Assembly (NCBI GenBank): GCA_944392535.1
Contig: CALXWY010000003.1
Location: 145,116 to 209,115 of the forward strand
DNA: 64,000 nucleotides
DNA from: an uncultured Alphaproteobacteria bacterium
GTDB lineage: Bacteria > Pseudomonadota > Alphaproteobacteria > Rs-D84
Reading direction: 5' to 3'
The translations under genes were made by a program, and so were the position numbers. Under the pieces are notes generated by a model. It was not told the DNA's origin. It saw nothing but the letters and a program-made list of their open reading frames with translations, and did no database searches. Shown piece after piece: positions 43,984-56,100 of the stretch; position 1 is the first letter of the stretch; the number at the start of each line of letters is the position of its first letter.

Positions 43984-46551
43984 TTGAAAACACGTGTTCT
44001 GAATTTTTGGAAATGTTCCGTTGCAATTGGTATATTGGCCTTGGGTGGGGATTTCGCATCCGCAGATCCGGCACCAAACCCACGTTCGGGTGTGAATGTC
44101 GTTACCGCATCTGCGAAAACAGCGGTTGCAACAGCCCGGAATGATGGGCGCGCCGTTCGCAATGTCGCAACGTCATCTGGTTCTGGTGATTCTGGAACAG
44201 TGACCGGACGTACAGCGGCGGGTACCGTATCGCGCAGTGCGACGTCACGGCCGTCTGTGACGGTATCGCGTTCGGCGGTTGCGGTTCCAACAACAAATCG
44301 CGGCACCACCACAGTGCGCAGTGCCACCGCACGTAATGCGGGTGTTACGTCCAGTGGAACGTCACGTGCGGCAACGTCGCGTGCGGCGGCGTCAAATGTT
44401 GTGCGCAGTGCAAATCACAGTGCCGGATCATCGGCGCGCAGTGCTGCACGCAGTGCAACAACCGGGGCATCGCGCGCATCAATGGCACGCGCCACGGCGG
44501 TGTTTGATGATATATCAAAAATTGGTGGCGGATACGCGGAATGTCGTGAAGCGTACGCAACATGCATGGATCAATTTTGTGCAAATGCAAATGATACATA
44601 TCGTCGCTGTTTTTGCAGTGCACGGTACACGGATTTTCGCAATACAGAAAACGCCATTAATGAAGCGTTAAGCATGTTGGCGGAATTTGAAAACAATAAC
44701 TTGTCGGCTGTTACAATGACGGCCGAAGAAGTTTCCGCAATGTACAGCGCAACCGAAGGCGAAAATGCAATCAAGCGCGATACCAGTGCCGCCGCCGCAA
44801 TGTTAAGTGAAATTGGTGATTTATTGTCTGGTAACAGTTCTGCATCATCATCTTCGTCTGGCGCATCATTGTCGCTGGGGGTAATTGATTTTACATCTGA
44901 TTTGGGCGATATTTGGGGCGAAGGTGGTTCGTCCGTATTTGACAACAATTCGGGGGTTGATTTATCTACGCTGGAAGGCGAAGCGTTGTACAACCAGGCC
45001 AGTCGCCAGTGTGCCGAAATGGTTGCAGATTCTTGTGAAAATAATGCCGTTATGACAATGGCGCGCAGTTCGTATGGTGTTTTAATTACGCAAGATTGCA
45101 ATACGTATGAAAAACGTATTAATTCACAAAAAGAAAGTTTGGAACAAACTATTCGTACGGCGGAAAAATATCTGCGCGAAGCACGTCTGGAAGAATATCG
45201 TTCACATAATTCGGCCGATGTTAATGAATGTATTGGAAATGTGCGCACGGCATTGTTGTCGGATGTTGCATGCGGCCCAAATTATGAAAAGTGTATGGAC
45301 TATACCGGTGCATACATAAACCAGTCCACAGGCGAAGCGATTTATTCGCCACGTTTGTTTGAACTGGAAAATTTAATAGTGTTGGCCGGGGTCAGCACGA
45401 GTGAAGGTGCAACGAACACAACCGGGGATATATTGCGTGATAATCCAGATTTTGACAATTTCTTGGATTCGCGTCGTATGTTCGCAGAAACAGCATTGGA
45501 TTCATGTCGTGACATTGCCGAAGAAGTTTGGGAAGAATTTAAGCGCCAGGCATTGATTGAAATTGCCCAGGCCCAGGACGAAAAACTGGAAGAAGTGCGC
45601 ATGTCGTGTGTCAGCACAATGGCAGATTGTTATGACACGCAAACTGGTGCGTTGCGTGATTTTGACACAACCACGGCCCAGGCCAGTGGCGCCGTTGGTG
45701 CAATTGCCGCCCGTGAAATGTGCGAAGACAAAGTTATCGCGTGTGCATCATTGTATGGCAATACAGACGGTTGCACATTTGATGGAAATGGACATCTTGT
45801 AAATGGTAATGATACAGGGGCCGCGGCGGCGCAACGTTGTGGACTGTCGGCGTTGTTGGCGTTTGTTGATACGGTTGATACTGTGCGTATTACCGAAGGT
45901 TGCGCCGATGCGGTTGAAGCATATGTTACAGATTTGTGCACACCGACAACAGGTGATTATGGATTCCCATGGAACTGTCGCGACAAAGCAATCGGGTCAA
46001 TCGCCAGTGTTAATGTTGAAGAGGCAAGTGGTGGACTGGATGCATCGTTGGCGGAAAACATGGTATACTATGCGCGCACCAATTGCATGATGGGTACAGA
46101 TACCATGAACGGAACAGGTTTAGCAAATCTGGATTCTGAACTGGAACGGGAACTAGAAAGCATACTGGACGACGTCAGTGAAGAAATGGATGTTATGTTG
46201 GGCGAAATATGTGAAGAGTTTGATGGATATTGGCTGTCCGCAGGATATGACAGTGCCAGCAACATGATTGCCGAACGACTGGGCGGCACAGATGGCGCAC
46301 AACGTTTATTGGCATTCTATACAACGGCATACGGTGGCGATCAAACAGAAGATTGGGGAATGTGTTTAGAAAATACCACCATGGTACAATGCTTGAACTA
46401 TAACGATACATATGGCGAAGAAGTTGCGTCGTATGACATCACCAGCGATACATGTACTTTCACAGACCAGTGGTATATAAATCAATGCGAACAAGTGTTG
46501 GGCGGATATTATGAAAACAATACTTGTTATGCGCCGATGACAGACAGGTAG
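43984..46551 (+). CDS. Large secreted cysteine-containing protein
   Basis: The likely start is TTG 43984, giving a signal peptide MKTRVLNFWKCSVAIGILALGGDFASA; TTG 43942 is the longer alternative. An Ala/Ser/Arg/Thr-rich low-complexity stretch (to about residue 170) leads to a domain with YAECREAYATCMDQFCANANDTYRRCFCSARYTDF, followed by helical segments with regularly spaced cysteines (ADSCENN, NECIGNV, CGPNYEKCMDY, CEDKVIACASLYGNTDGC) and a C-terminal Cys pair region. Probably an exported envelope protein. Related domain in the protein at 25598. Two further Cys-rich genes follow nearby. Confidence 0.65.
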   Translation: MKTRVLNFWKCSVAIGILALGGDFASADPAPNPRSGVNVVTASAKTAVATARNDGRAVRNVATSSGSGDSGTVTGRTAAGTVSRSATSRPSVTVSRSAVAVPTTNRGTTTVRSATARNAGVTSSGTSRAATSRAAASNVVRSANHSAGSSARSAARSATTGASRASMARATAVFDDISKIGGGYAECREAYATCMDQFCANANDTYRRCFCSARYTDFRNTENAINEALSMLAEFENNNLSAVTMTAEEVSAMYSATEGENAIKRDTSAAAAMLSEIGDLLSGNSSASSSSSGASLSLGVIDFTSDLGDIWGEGGSSVFDNNSGVDLSTLEGEALYNQASRQCAEMVADSCENNAVMTMARSSYGVLITQDCNTYEKRINSQKESLEQTIRTAEKYLREARLEEYRSHNSADVNECIGNVRTALLSDVACGPNYEKCMDYTGAYINQSTGEAIYSPRLFELENLIVLAGVSTSEGATNTTGDILRDNPDFDNFLDSRRMFAETALDSCRDIAEEVWEEFKRQALIEIAQAQDEKLEEVRMSCVSTMADCYDTQTGALRDFDTTTAQASGAVGAIAAREMCEDKVIACASLYGNTDGCTFDGNGHLVNGNDTGAAAAQRCGLSALLAFVDTVDTVRITEGCADAVEAYVTDLCTPTTGDYGFPWNCRDKAIGSIASVNVEEASGGLDASLAENMVYYARTNCMMGTDTMNGTGLANLDSELERELESILDDVSEEMDVMLGEICEEFDGYWLSAGYDSASNMIAERLGGTDGAQRLLAFYTTAYGGDQTEDWGMCLENTTMVQCLNYNDTYGEEVASYDITSDTCTFTDQWYINQCEQVLGGYYENNTCYAPMTDR

Positions 46552-46555
46552 TAAT

Positions 46556-47983
46556 ATGAAAAAAGCAACACTGTTTTTGATATTTGTGATGTGTTTGTGC
46601 AGTGCAAATGATAATGCGTTCGCGCTGAGCAAGGATTATTCCAGTCTGGCCGGCATATGGTATGCCCCGGACATAAAAGACAATACATGCAAAACATCTG
46701 ATGCGGCATCGGCAACAATTGGAACACAAAAAAGTCGCTGTACGGGCGGCGTATATGATGTTGATGCGTGTGACAGTGCCACATCAGGTGGACAACATCC
46801 GTCATTGTTGATGATGGTTGCGCACACAATTGTTGAAAATGGCGCATATTTCTGTCCGACAACAATTCATGCCGACAAGGCAAAGAAAAAACGCCCATAT
46901 ACGTTATATAATCCGGCCGAACCAGGCGGTAATTCTGGGTGTATATGGCTGTGCAAACCCGGTTATACGGGTGACAGTTGTACCGAACGCGCACTGACGT
47001 GCGACACAACCGAAATACGGCGCAGTGATTATGACGATTATGCGTTTGGTCCGGCGTCAGAATCGGCGTCAATTGAAAATTCCATTGGAATGTTTTATGG
47101 CAAGGTTGATGTAAAATGCGGAAGCAATAATATTGCCGACGAACACGATATGATTCTGGCGATTTCAAAATGGCTGGACAGTGGTCGTGGTGTATTGGCC
47201 CAGCCGTTTGTCGTTCGTGCGAATCGTTTGAATTGGAAAGATACATGGGCATTTCCAGAAGTTTATTCTGTGGGCAGTCCGACGTTATTGTGTAAATCAG
47301 GCTTTGTATCAAATGATGCCGGCACAGATTGTATCGCCGCCCCCGGCAGCGCATGCGAAGACAGCGAAAACGTTGAAACCCCAGAAGATGCCGGCCAAAG
47401 CATGTGTGATGGTTGGTCCATAGATGAATTTGATCCGGCGACGATGGAAATGGCGTATTCGGGTTCTTGTACAACCGTGGGTGAATCTGTGGGCGGATAT
47501 ACATTCAAATGCACCCAGGATGGATATGCCCTGAACCGCATCAACAGTCAATTAACATGTTCGGAATGTCCGGTCAGTGTACGGGTCGGAATTAATCCGG
47601 ATGGTGAATGTGTTACATGTGACGTTGGTGAATATTTTGATGTTGATTCGCCAAATACAGGTTATTGTTCCGAAACATACGTGTTTACACGTCAGGATTT
47701 ACAGTACGGTACAGCAGATCCAAATACCGGAAATGTTGAAGCCGAATGCTGGACAAAAAGCACCCCGTCTGAATATACAGAATGCGTGATACGGGCCGCA
47801 ACCCCATATGTCCGCAGTGACGCCACCGTTGTATACGAAGGAATACAGACAGTGTCGGGAACAGTACAAACACCTGTAAGATTACAACCAACGCCGGTAA
47901 CACTGTCAAATCCAACACTGCAACCAATCAGTGGGGTTACGGCGACATCAAATGCAACCGCGCAACAGATGTTGATAAATTAA
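46556..47983 (+). CDS. Secreted Cys-rich protein with EGF/GCC2-like repeats
   Basis: The 475-residue protein has a signal peptide (about 1-23, ending NAFA) and many cysteines, including CIWLCKPGYTGDSC, LLCKSGFVSNDAGTDCIA, FKCTQDGYALN and CSECPVSVRVGINPDGECVTCDVGEYFD. The CxxGYxxxxxxC pattern resembles EGF- or GCC2/GCC3-type extracellular repeats. The C terminus is Thr/Val/Pro-rich. It starts 4 nt after the preceding gene, so the two are co-expressed. Surface role inferred. Confidence 0.65.
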   Translation: MKKATLFLIFVMCLCSANDNAFALSKDYSSLAGIWYAPDIKDNTCKTSDAASATIGTQKSRCTGGVYDVDACDSATSGGQHPSLLMMVAHTIVENGAYFCPTTIHADKAKKKRPYTLYNPAEPGGNSGCIWLCKPGYTGDSCTERALTCDTTEIRRSDYDDYAFGPASESASIENSIGMFYGKVDVKCGSNNIADEHDMILAISKWLDSGRGVLAQPFVVRANRLNWKDTWAFPEVYSVGSPTLLCKSGFVSNDAGTDCIAAPGSACEDSENVETPEDAGQSMCDGWSIDEFDPATMEMAYSGSCTTVGESVGGYTFKCTQDGYALNRINSQLTCSECPVSVRVGINPDGECVTCDVGEYFDVDSPNTGYCSETYVFTRQDLQYGTADPNTGNVEAECWTKSTPSEYTECVIRAATPYVRSDATVVYEGIQTVSGTVQTPVRLQPTPVTLSNPTLQPISGVTATSNATAQQMLIN

Positions 47984-48020
47984 TAACATAACCCGGACAA
48001 TATCGGTAATCAGTTTACAT

Positions 48021-48050
48021 AAAAAATCCCCAATTATGGGGATTTTTTTT
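48021..48050. terminator. Bidirectional terminator
   Basis: ATCCCC / GGGGAT with a 6-nt loop, A-run before and T-run after, between the Cys-rich gene and the convergent XRE gene. Confidence 0.8.
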
Positions 48051-48067
48051 AACATTATGTTTCAAGT

Positions 48068-48481
48068 TTATTCAACACCATTCAAACTTTTTAACATATC
48101 CATAACATTTTTACGTTGTTTATCGTTTGTTAACCCCCAGTACAGTTTTATCAACTGTAACGTTTCGTTTTTTGCCAATGGATCGTCCGACGTTTGTTCA
48201 GATACGCGTGCGACACGTCCATTACGCGAAGGTTCAGGTGTGTTCCCCGGCAACCCCATAAAGAAGAATGACACAGGTGCTTCTAGGGCAGTGCTGAGAT
48301 CAAACAGACGCGATGCCGATATGCGGTTGCCCGCACTTTCGTATTTCTGAATTTGTTGAAACGTTACCCCGCATATTTTTGCCAGGTCTCTTTGCGACAG
48401 TCCCATCATCTGACGGCGCAATTGAACACGTTGTCCGATATGGGTATCAACCGCGGTTGGTTTAAATGTCTTGCAACTCAT
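48068..48481 (-). CDS. XRE-family transcriptional regulator
   Basis: The 137-residue protein has an N-terminal helix-turn-helix: VDTHIGQRVQLRRQMMGLSQRDLAKICGVTFQQIQKYESAGNRISASRLFDLSTAL, then VSFFFMGLP, the layout of a common alphaproteobacterial regulator group. The C-terminal part (LIKLYWGLTNDKQRKNVMDMLKSL) is a short helical dimerisation or sensing region. It is divergent from gpmI, with candidate operators in between. Confidence 0.88.
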   Translation of the reverse strand: MSCKTFKPTAVDTHIGQRVQLRRQMMGLSQRDLAKICGVTFQQIQKYESAGNRISASRLFDLSTALEAPVSFFFMGLPGNTPEPSRNGRVARVSEQTSDDPLAKNETLQLIKLYWGLTNDKQRKNVMDMLKSLNGVE

Positions 48482-48495
48482 GCCAATTTCTCTCT

Positions 48496-48594
48496 GTTAA
48501 AAATTGTTATATACTACGAAATCCTTCCTAATATACATAACAGTTATACAATTTTTCTTTTTCTTTTGCAATCAAAAAACAGTTATGTTACATT
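48496..48594. promoter_or_regulatory. gpmI promoter and candidate XRE operators
   Basis: TTGCAA (48566-48571), 17-nt spacer, TACATT (48589-48594) precede gpmI. An inverted repeat AAAAATTGT / ACAATTTTT spans 48496-48562, and AACAGTTAT occurs twice (near 48539 and 48579), once inside the spacer. These are plausible binding sites for the divergent XRE protein. Inference only. Confidence 0.45.
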
Positions 48595-48623
48595 CACGCA
48601 TGTAAAAAAGTTGGAGGATTGAT

Positions 48624-50099
48624 ATGAATCGCCCTGTTTTGCTGTGTATTCTGGACGGTGTCGGAATTAATGATAACCACGCACATAACGCGGTGGCAAT
48701 GGCAAATATGCCTTTTTTGCATGACTTGATGGAAAAATATCCGCATTCACAGTTAAATGCCAGTGGGCCTGCCGTCGGATTACCAGAAAACACCATGGGG
48801 AATTCAGAGGTTGGACACATAACAATCGGTTCTGGTCGCGTTGTGAATCAGTTCTTGCGTCGGTTTGAATTAGAAGATTGGGCCCGTAACGCGCCATTAC
48901 GTGACTTTATAAATTCTGTGCGTACAGATGGCGGTATTGTACATTTGGCGGGTCTGATGTCTGATGGGCGTGTACATTCAGATATTGATCAAATATTAAT
49001 AATTGCACGACATATATTAGATTCTGGTCTGCGTGTATGTATCCACTTTATTGCCGACGGTCGCGACACGCCCCCACAATCGGCACCAATATACGTTGCG
49101 AAAATCAAATCGGAACTGGGGCAATATTTTGTGGATGGCCGTGCGTTTTTTGGCACTGTATCTGGACGGTATTATGCGATGGACCGGAACCAGAACATGG
49201 ACCGTACAGAATCCGCGTTTAACGCAATTGCAAATGCGCAATCTGGATACCACGCGGCAAGCATAGACGATGCAATAAACGATGCATATGCCCGCGGTGA
49301 AACAGACGAATTTATTCGTCCAACGGTTATTGATGGTGATGTGCCAATCACATCGCGTGACGGATTCGTATTTGGAAATTATCGCAGTGACCGTGCGCGC
49401 CAGATTGTTCGCGCAATACTGGGGGTTGGAATGCACATATTGTGCTTTTCCCAATATGGCGAAGGATTAAATGAATTGTGCCCTGCACTGTTGCCTGATG
49501 TACCGGTGGAAAACACGCTGGGGGACATTTTGGCCCGGAATGGACGGAAACAACTGCGCATTGCGGAAACAGAAAAATACAATCATGTTACGTATTTCTT
49601 TGATGCCGAACGCAATATTGATTTTGATGGCGAAGAAAAAATACTGGTTCCATCACCGGATGTTGCGACATTTGACTTAAAACCAGAAATGTCGGCAATG
49701 GAAATCACAGACGCACTGTTACCACGACTGGGCGAATTTGACGTTATTATATTAAATTACGCAAATGGCGATATGGTTGGGCATACCGGGAATGAAGTTG
49801 CCACAATTCGTGCGATGGAATTCTTGGACACACAACTGTCACGTTTGGTGCCGGCGGTATTGGAAATGAACGGTGTTGTGTTAATTACCGCCGATCATGG
49901 CAATGCTGAAAAAATGTGGGATTCTGAAAACAACATGCCATGGACCGCCCATACAACCAATCCGGTTAACTTTATTGTTGTTTCAAATAAACAGTATTCC
50001 GTGCGGGATGGCGGACTGGCCGATATTGCACCAACGATTTTAACTTTATTAGGCATAGATGTCCCAGAACAAATGTCTGGGCACAGTCTGGTATCGTAA
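48624..50099 (+). CDS. gpmI: 2,3-bisphosphoglycerate-independent phosphoglycerate mutase
   Basis: GpmI interconverts 3- and 2-phosphoglycerate using two Mn ions. The 491-residue protein has LLCILDGVGIN (metal Asp), NTMGNSEVGH with catalytic Ser61, FIADGRDTPPQSA, GRYYAMDRNQNMDRTE, FFDAERNIDFDGEEKILVPSP, NYANGDMVGHTG, and TADHGNAEKMWD plus WTAHTTNPV (metal His/Asp). A good ribosome binding site TTGGAGG lies upstream. Confidence 0.97.
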   Translation: MNRPVLLCILDGVGINDNHAHNAVAMANMPFLHDLMEKYPHSQLNASGPAVGLPENTMGNSEVGHITIGSGRVVNQFLRRFELEDWARNAPLRDFINSVRTDGGIVHLAGLMSDGRVHSDIDQILIIARHILDSGLRVCIHFIADGRDTPPQSAPIYVAKIKSELGQYFVDGRAFFGTVSGRYYAMDRNQNMDRTESAFNAIANAQSGYHAASIDDAINDAYARGETDEFIRPTVIDGDVPITSRDGFVFGNYRSDRARQIVRAILGVGMHILCFSQYGEGLNELCPALLPDVPVENTLGDILARNGRKQLRIAETEKYNHVTYFFDAERNIDFDGEEKILVPSPDVATFDLKPEMSAMEITDALLPRLGEFDVIILNYANGDMVGHTGNEVATIRAMEFLDTQLSRLVPAVLEMNGVVLITADHGNAEKMWDSENNMPWTAHTTNPVNFIVVSNKQYSVRDGGLADIAPTILTLLGIDVPEQMSGHSLVS

Positions 50100-50179
50100 A
50101 TGTTGGTATGACCAGATAATTTTTCTCTTGCGTGATATATGCGTTTTTTTCTAAGATGTTATATAAAAGAGGGAAAGAT

Positions 50180-53100
50180 ATGGGAAAAAAGCGCTGTTTT
50201 CTCAAGTTTTTTACACTGTTTGTGGGTGTGTTTGTTGCCGGCAATGCAATGGCGGCATATGACTGTCCGAATGTACGAAAATACACATCGTGCAACAGTG
50301 GGTATTATATGAAAGGTGGTGTGACGACTGGGAACGACTGTCTGTCATGTACTAGTGTCAGCGCGACGGATTTGTCAGCTGCATGTGACCGAGACCCGTC
50401 AAGCACAGAACTGTCAAATGCGCATGCCGCATCGGGTACAATCAGTGACGCAAGCAAGGCCTGTACTGGGAATCATACCGGTGGTGCGGGCGGTACGAAC
50501 GGCAGCAGTGCATGTACAGGGTGCAGTTCGTATGGCGATTGTACTGGTGGAAAATTAACAATTAGCACATGCGCGGCAGATTACTATCATGACTCCGATA
50601 ACAACAAGTGCCTGGCGTGCAGCGATTTAGGCTATACATCATCTGCGTCTGGCAATACTGGTGGCGCCGATGTATGTTATAAGGCATGTAGCAAATCTTG
50701 TACACAAGCTTGCACTATATCTGGCGCAGCGTCGTGTACGTATGGCACCAAAACAACGTCTGGGACAGAATATCACGGGGGTGATTGTGATGCGGAGGCT
50801 CCTGGTAATTGTCCGATAAACAGCTGGTCTTGTAAAGCTGATTATTATCATACCGCCAGTGGCTGTTCAGCTTGTACGGGTGTTTCTGCAAATGGTGATA
50901 TTCTGGAAACAACAGAGATAACCAATGGTAAGCGTGTTAAAACATGTACCGGGAATCATACCGGTGGTGCGGGCGGTACGGACGGCAGCAGTGCATGTAC
51001 AGGGTGCAGCGCATCGGTCATATCTTGTGAGTGTGACACCGGATACCATTCCGAAGGCGAAGGTGCCGCATGCACGTGCGTGCAGGATTGCAGCACGTCC
51101 AAGGCATGCAGCGACGATTTTGCAGGTTATTCGGGCACATATAACGAATGCACACAGAATCAAGAAACTCAATGCTATAAATCGTGTTCGGTCGCGTGCA
51201 GTGGTAATGCAACGTGCCCATCAAACGCAACATGTACATATGACACAACCAAGACATATTCCGGCACACAGTATTATGGCGGCAGTTGCGATGCCACCGC
51301 CGGTACGTGTCCGGTGAAAGCAGTGACGTGCAATGCCGGATATTACAAGAATTCCGGCGGCACGTGTTCAAAATGTGGTGGGAATCAATATTATTGTCCG
51401 GGTGATAACAAGCTTTATAACGTGTCACCTGGGCATTATTCAACCGGTGGGGGTTCAACAACGCGCACTGGGCAAAAGCCATGTGGTGGAAATGAATATT
51501 ATTGCGCTTCTGGGGTACGTTATAACGTGTCACCTGGGTATTATTCAACCGGCGGGGGTTCAACAACGCGCACTGGGCAAGCGGAATGTACCAGCGGAAC
51601 ATATTGTGTTTCTGGTGAGAAATACAGTTGCAGTTCGTTGTCTGGTGGTGCAAAACCCACCGGTGGAACGTACAGTTCAGAGGCCCGGTCAACGGCCAGC
51701 ACAGCATGCAAGTACAAGGCACCCAATCCATCGGCACCAACAAACTGTTCATCAATAAACAGTAATACGATAACATATACCGGCAGTGCATGGCCAACGG
51801 TTACATATTCGGTTACCGCCAAGGCCGGGGCACGTATATCACAGAATAATGTGGCCAGCCCAACATGTTCGCTGTGCGCGGTTGGAACATATCAGCCAAA
51901 TAACAGCAGCACCGCGACGTCATGCAGCGTGTGCAGCGGCAACACATATGCACAAAAGACTGGCATGGCATCGTGTTCATCGTGCCCATCGGGATACACT
52001 ATCACGGGGACCGCGGCCAGCAACCATGATAACAAGAACGATTGCAAAATAACATGTTCCGCCGGTACAGTTGTGGCCACCGCAGATAAAACGTGTTCAA
52101 CCCCATCCGGCAGTTGGTATTCATCGCAACACACGGTGTCGGCGGGATCAACATCTGGGTCAAACAAGGCCAGTTGTGTGTCTGGATATGCAACGCCAAG
52201 CACGACAACAAAAACAGACCATGATTCGTATACTGATTGCACGATAACTTGTGCGGCCGGTACCCAGGTTGCCGCCGCCAATGCAAAGTGTACAACACCG
52301 AATACCAATAACTGGTACACGAATTCGCATACCGTGACCCAGGGATCAACGTCTGGATCAAATGTCAAGGCGTGCGATACAGCGGACGGGTATGTAAACA
52401 GTGGCAGTACCACAGCAAATCACGCAGGATCGGCATCTTGCAAGGTGACATGCGCCAACGGTACATATGTAAAAACCGCCAATGCCGCATGTCAAGCAGT
52501 CGGCAGTGGATATTACCGCGAATCGCACGTTGTCGCATATGGCAGTACCAGTACACGAAATCAATGCAACACGGGATACGGCAATTCGCCGGCGGGCGCA
52601 TACCGACCCCAGGATTGCTATATGAATGTCAGTGGCGGGTATTTTGTTGAAGATGCTGGTGACGCAACCGCAACCAAGTGTGATGCCGGATACGCACGCG
52701 CAGCCCATACGGTTAATTACGGTTCCGTGTCATCGTGTAATATTTGTACAGGCGCAACATGGTCGCACGCCGGTGCCGCCACATGTTCAAACTGTCCAAA
52801 GGGTTATACATATAACACAACCAGTGGCAAAACAGATAATACGCAATGCCAGATAAGCGTGCCGGGTGGTAAATATGTTGGAACAGTTGGCGCCCAAGGC
52901 AGCACACTGGGGACATGTGTCGCCGGAACATCCAAGGCCACGCATATCGTGAATTATGGTTCTTTGTCTTCTTGCCCGGTGTGCGGAACCAACCAATATT
53001 CTGATGTGGGGGCCGCAAAATGTATCGCATGTGATTCAGACTATTCAAACAGCGGGACATCTGCGTCCAGTCACGCCGGCGTTACGTCGTGCAAAGTTAC

Positions 53101-56100
53101 CTGTTCCCCGGGAACACGCGTGGTTAATCCAAACGAACCATGTACAGTGCCGTCTGACAACACGTGGTATACACCAAATGAACATGTTGTTTCGCAAACC
53201 AAGGTCAGCCCATATGAAACATGTCCGGGTGGTTATACAACGCGTGGAACAAATGCGACATCGCACGACCAGAAAACAGACTGTCAAATCAATTGTGCGG
53301 CCGGTACCCAGGTGGCCAGCCCTGATGCCCGATGCACAACACCAAATGAAGAAAACTGGTATACAGATCCGCATATTGTACGCGCAACAAAAACAACTGA
53401 AGACGAAGGATTTCTGTTTGCGTGCTTGTCGGCAAATGGATATGTAAATGATGGCACGGTTGCGGCAAATCACGCAACAATCCGTTCGTGCATCGTAACG
53501 TGTCCAGACACAACATATGTCGCCGAATCAGAAGGTAAATGTATAACCATCGGAACTGGTTATTATCGCGCAGAACATACCGTGCGGCAAACAGAAACCA
53601 GTGAAAGCGAAGGCACACCGCGTAATTTATGTCCCGGCCGGTATACTGACGGTGAACCAGTGGCCATAGAAGATGACTGTATCAGTTTCTGTGTCAGCAG
53701 TGACGTAGACAATTCTACGTCTGTATCGGGCGAAATAAACTATGCGTGGGCAAAATATGGTGTTGATGATGAACGCGCAGTATTTACATGCCAGGCGACG
53801 TCTTGTTTGGCCGACTATTACCTGTTGGCTGGCAACAAAGGCAGCCCGAATGGATTGGCATCGTGTCCGGCGTGCGTCAGATACGGCACATGCGCCGGTG
53901 GTACAGATTGGTTCGTGTGTAACCATGGGTATCACTATTCCGACGAAAATTATGACGTTGATACGATATGCGATCCTGATCCGTATGAAATCGTACTGAA
54001 CAAAAACGGCGGGTTTGGTATGGTGAATGGTGTTGACGACACAGCAAACGCAACACAAATCTGTTACCATGGCGTTGTTTGCGATTTGCCGCCACGCAAC
54101 AGTACGGAATTTCTGTTTGACCTTACCCGTGGTGATTCTTGGGGCTTTACCGGATGGGGGTATTCACCAACGTGTGACACCGGATTCTTCCAGGCATCTG
54201 TTAACGCACCGGGAACTTTGTACGCGTGCTGGATGCGCCATACGGTACAATGTGAAATTGGTGAATTCTATAATGCCGGCAAGTTTGAAGAATGTCCGTC
54301 TGGATATTACTGTACAGGCGACGGGTCATCACCGGTGGATGAAATTGGGTGCCGTACAATCTGTCCGGCGGGGGCATCTGGGTCTGATTTGGGTGCAACA
54401 GATAACAAACAATGTTACTATACATGCCCAGACAAACTGTTGACCGGCGGTACCACAACAAAGAACGAACAACGTGTGTACTATGACGGCGCAATGTATC
54501 CAAAGTGTACGTACAACGTAACATGCGATGCGGGGTATGTCGCATATGGGGGTGGTACAGATGCCGCAACATGCTTGAAATGTGCCGATGGGCAATATTG
54601 CCCGGGTGGCAATGACCCAAGCGCCGTTGAAGAATGTCCCCCGGGTTCGTACTGTCCGGATGGCGTGATTCATGAATGTCCAAATGGCGGTCTGTCGGCC
54701 CAAGGTGCCAAGTATATAACAGACTGTTACAAAACAGGATTGGCGTATGTCGCAACGCATGGCGAAGGTACCCAGACATGCTATTACGATGATTCGCTGG
54801 GGACATACAGTGCGAACTGTACAAACAAGATAATCAATATCTGTGACGCAGGTTATTGGTTGAAAACAGCATTGGTCACCAATCCAGACTGTGACCCGGT
54901 TGAAGTTGGGTATTACAGCGAAGGCACCGGTATAACACGCGAACAGTGCCCGGCATCTGGACTGACGGATAACAGAACATCAACAAAAATCCAAGACTGT
55001 TACCAAAATGGCGTACGCTACATCGCCCAACATGGCGAAGGAACCCAGCGGTGCTATTACACCAGTGGGGCCGGAACCGGCGCGGTATACAGCAGTAACT
55101 GTGACACCAAAAAGATAGATGAATGTGATGGCGGTTACTGGCTGGTGGATGTTGATGATATTGAATGTTCTGCGGTGGACAAGAACTATTACAGTAACGA
55201 AGGCGAACTGGAACGGCATGCGTGTCCAGCCGATGGACTGACCGGGACAACGACCGCGGTTACAGTGTCCGAATGCTATAAAGAACACCTGCCCTATCCA
55301 GATGCAGAACATGGCGAAGCGTATTACACATGTTCGCACACCAGTGGACTGGATGTGAATGCGGTATACGATACAAAATGTGGTGCACCAACGTTTACAA
55401 AGTGTGATGGCGGATACTACTTTGATGTATCGGCGCGGGTAAATGACTGTATAAAGGTTGGATACGGTTATTACAGTGTTGAAGATGACCTGGATCGTGA
55501 TCCGTGCCCACGTGAAGGTAAAACACTGACCGAAATCAGCGCGTCCGTCACACAGTGCTATCGCGAAGACATGTATTGCCCAATCATATGGAATGGCGAA
55601 CAGACTGGTGATGGATATCAAACATGTAACTATGACGAAGAAGACGCGGAATATACCGGTTTCTGTCAGACGTGCTATGTGCAAGAATGTGACGAAACAT
55701 ATGCACAATATGGCGATACTATGTGCATTATGTGTCCGGAAAATCACGTGTGCCATGATAAAATCCAGGAAACATGTTCTGCAATGACGGGTGGTAAATA
55801 CGAATTCTCGGACATTGGAACGATGGATGTCGCAATGTGTTATAAAACATGTGATGTTGATATCGCAGGGCATGCCGCCGCAATGACTGGTCGTGACTAT
55901 TACGATTATCCAGATACGTGCGAAATTATCCGCTGTCAACCTGGATACACACTGCAAGACGGCGTATGTGAACCATGCCCAGCCGGCAGTTACTGTGACG
56001 GAACAGTGACGCCAATCTTGCCGGGCGATGATATCAAGTCTTGTGCAGATTTGCCGGGCGATGGCGAATGGAAGTATTCTGACGAAGGTTCAGATGATCC

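Noticed and set aside
51413..51590. CRISPR-like repeats
   Set aside because: The repeats are in-frame protein-coding duplications in the giant Cys-rich gene with irregular spacing; no cas genes or regular repeat-spacer array exist in the window.
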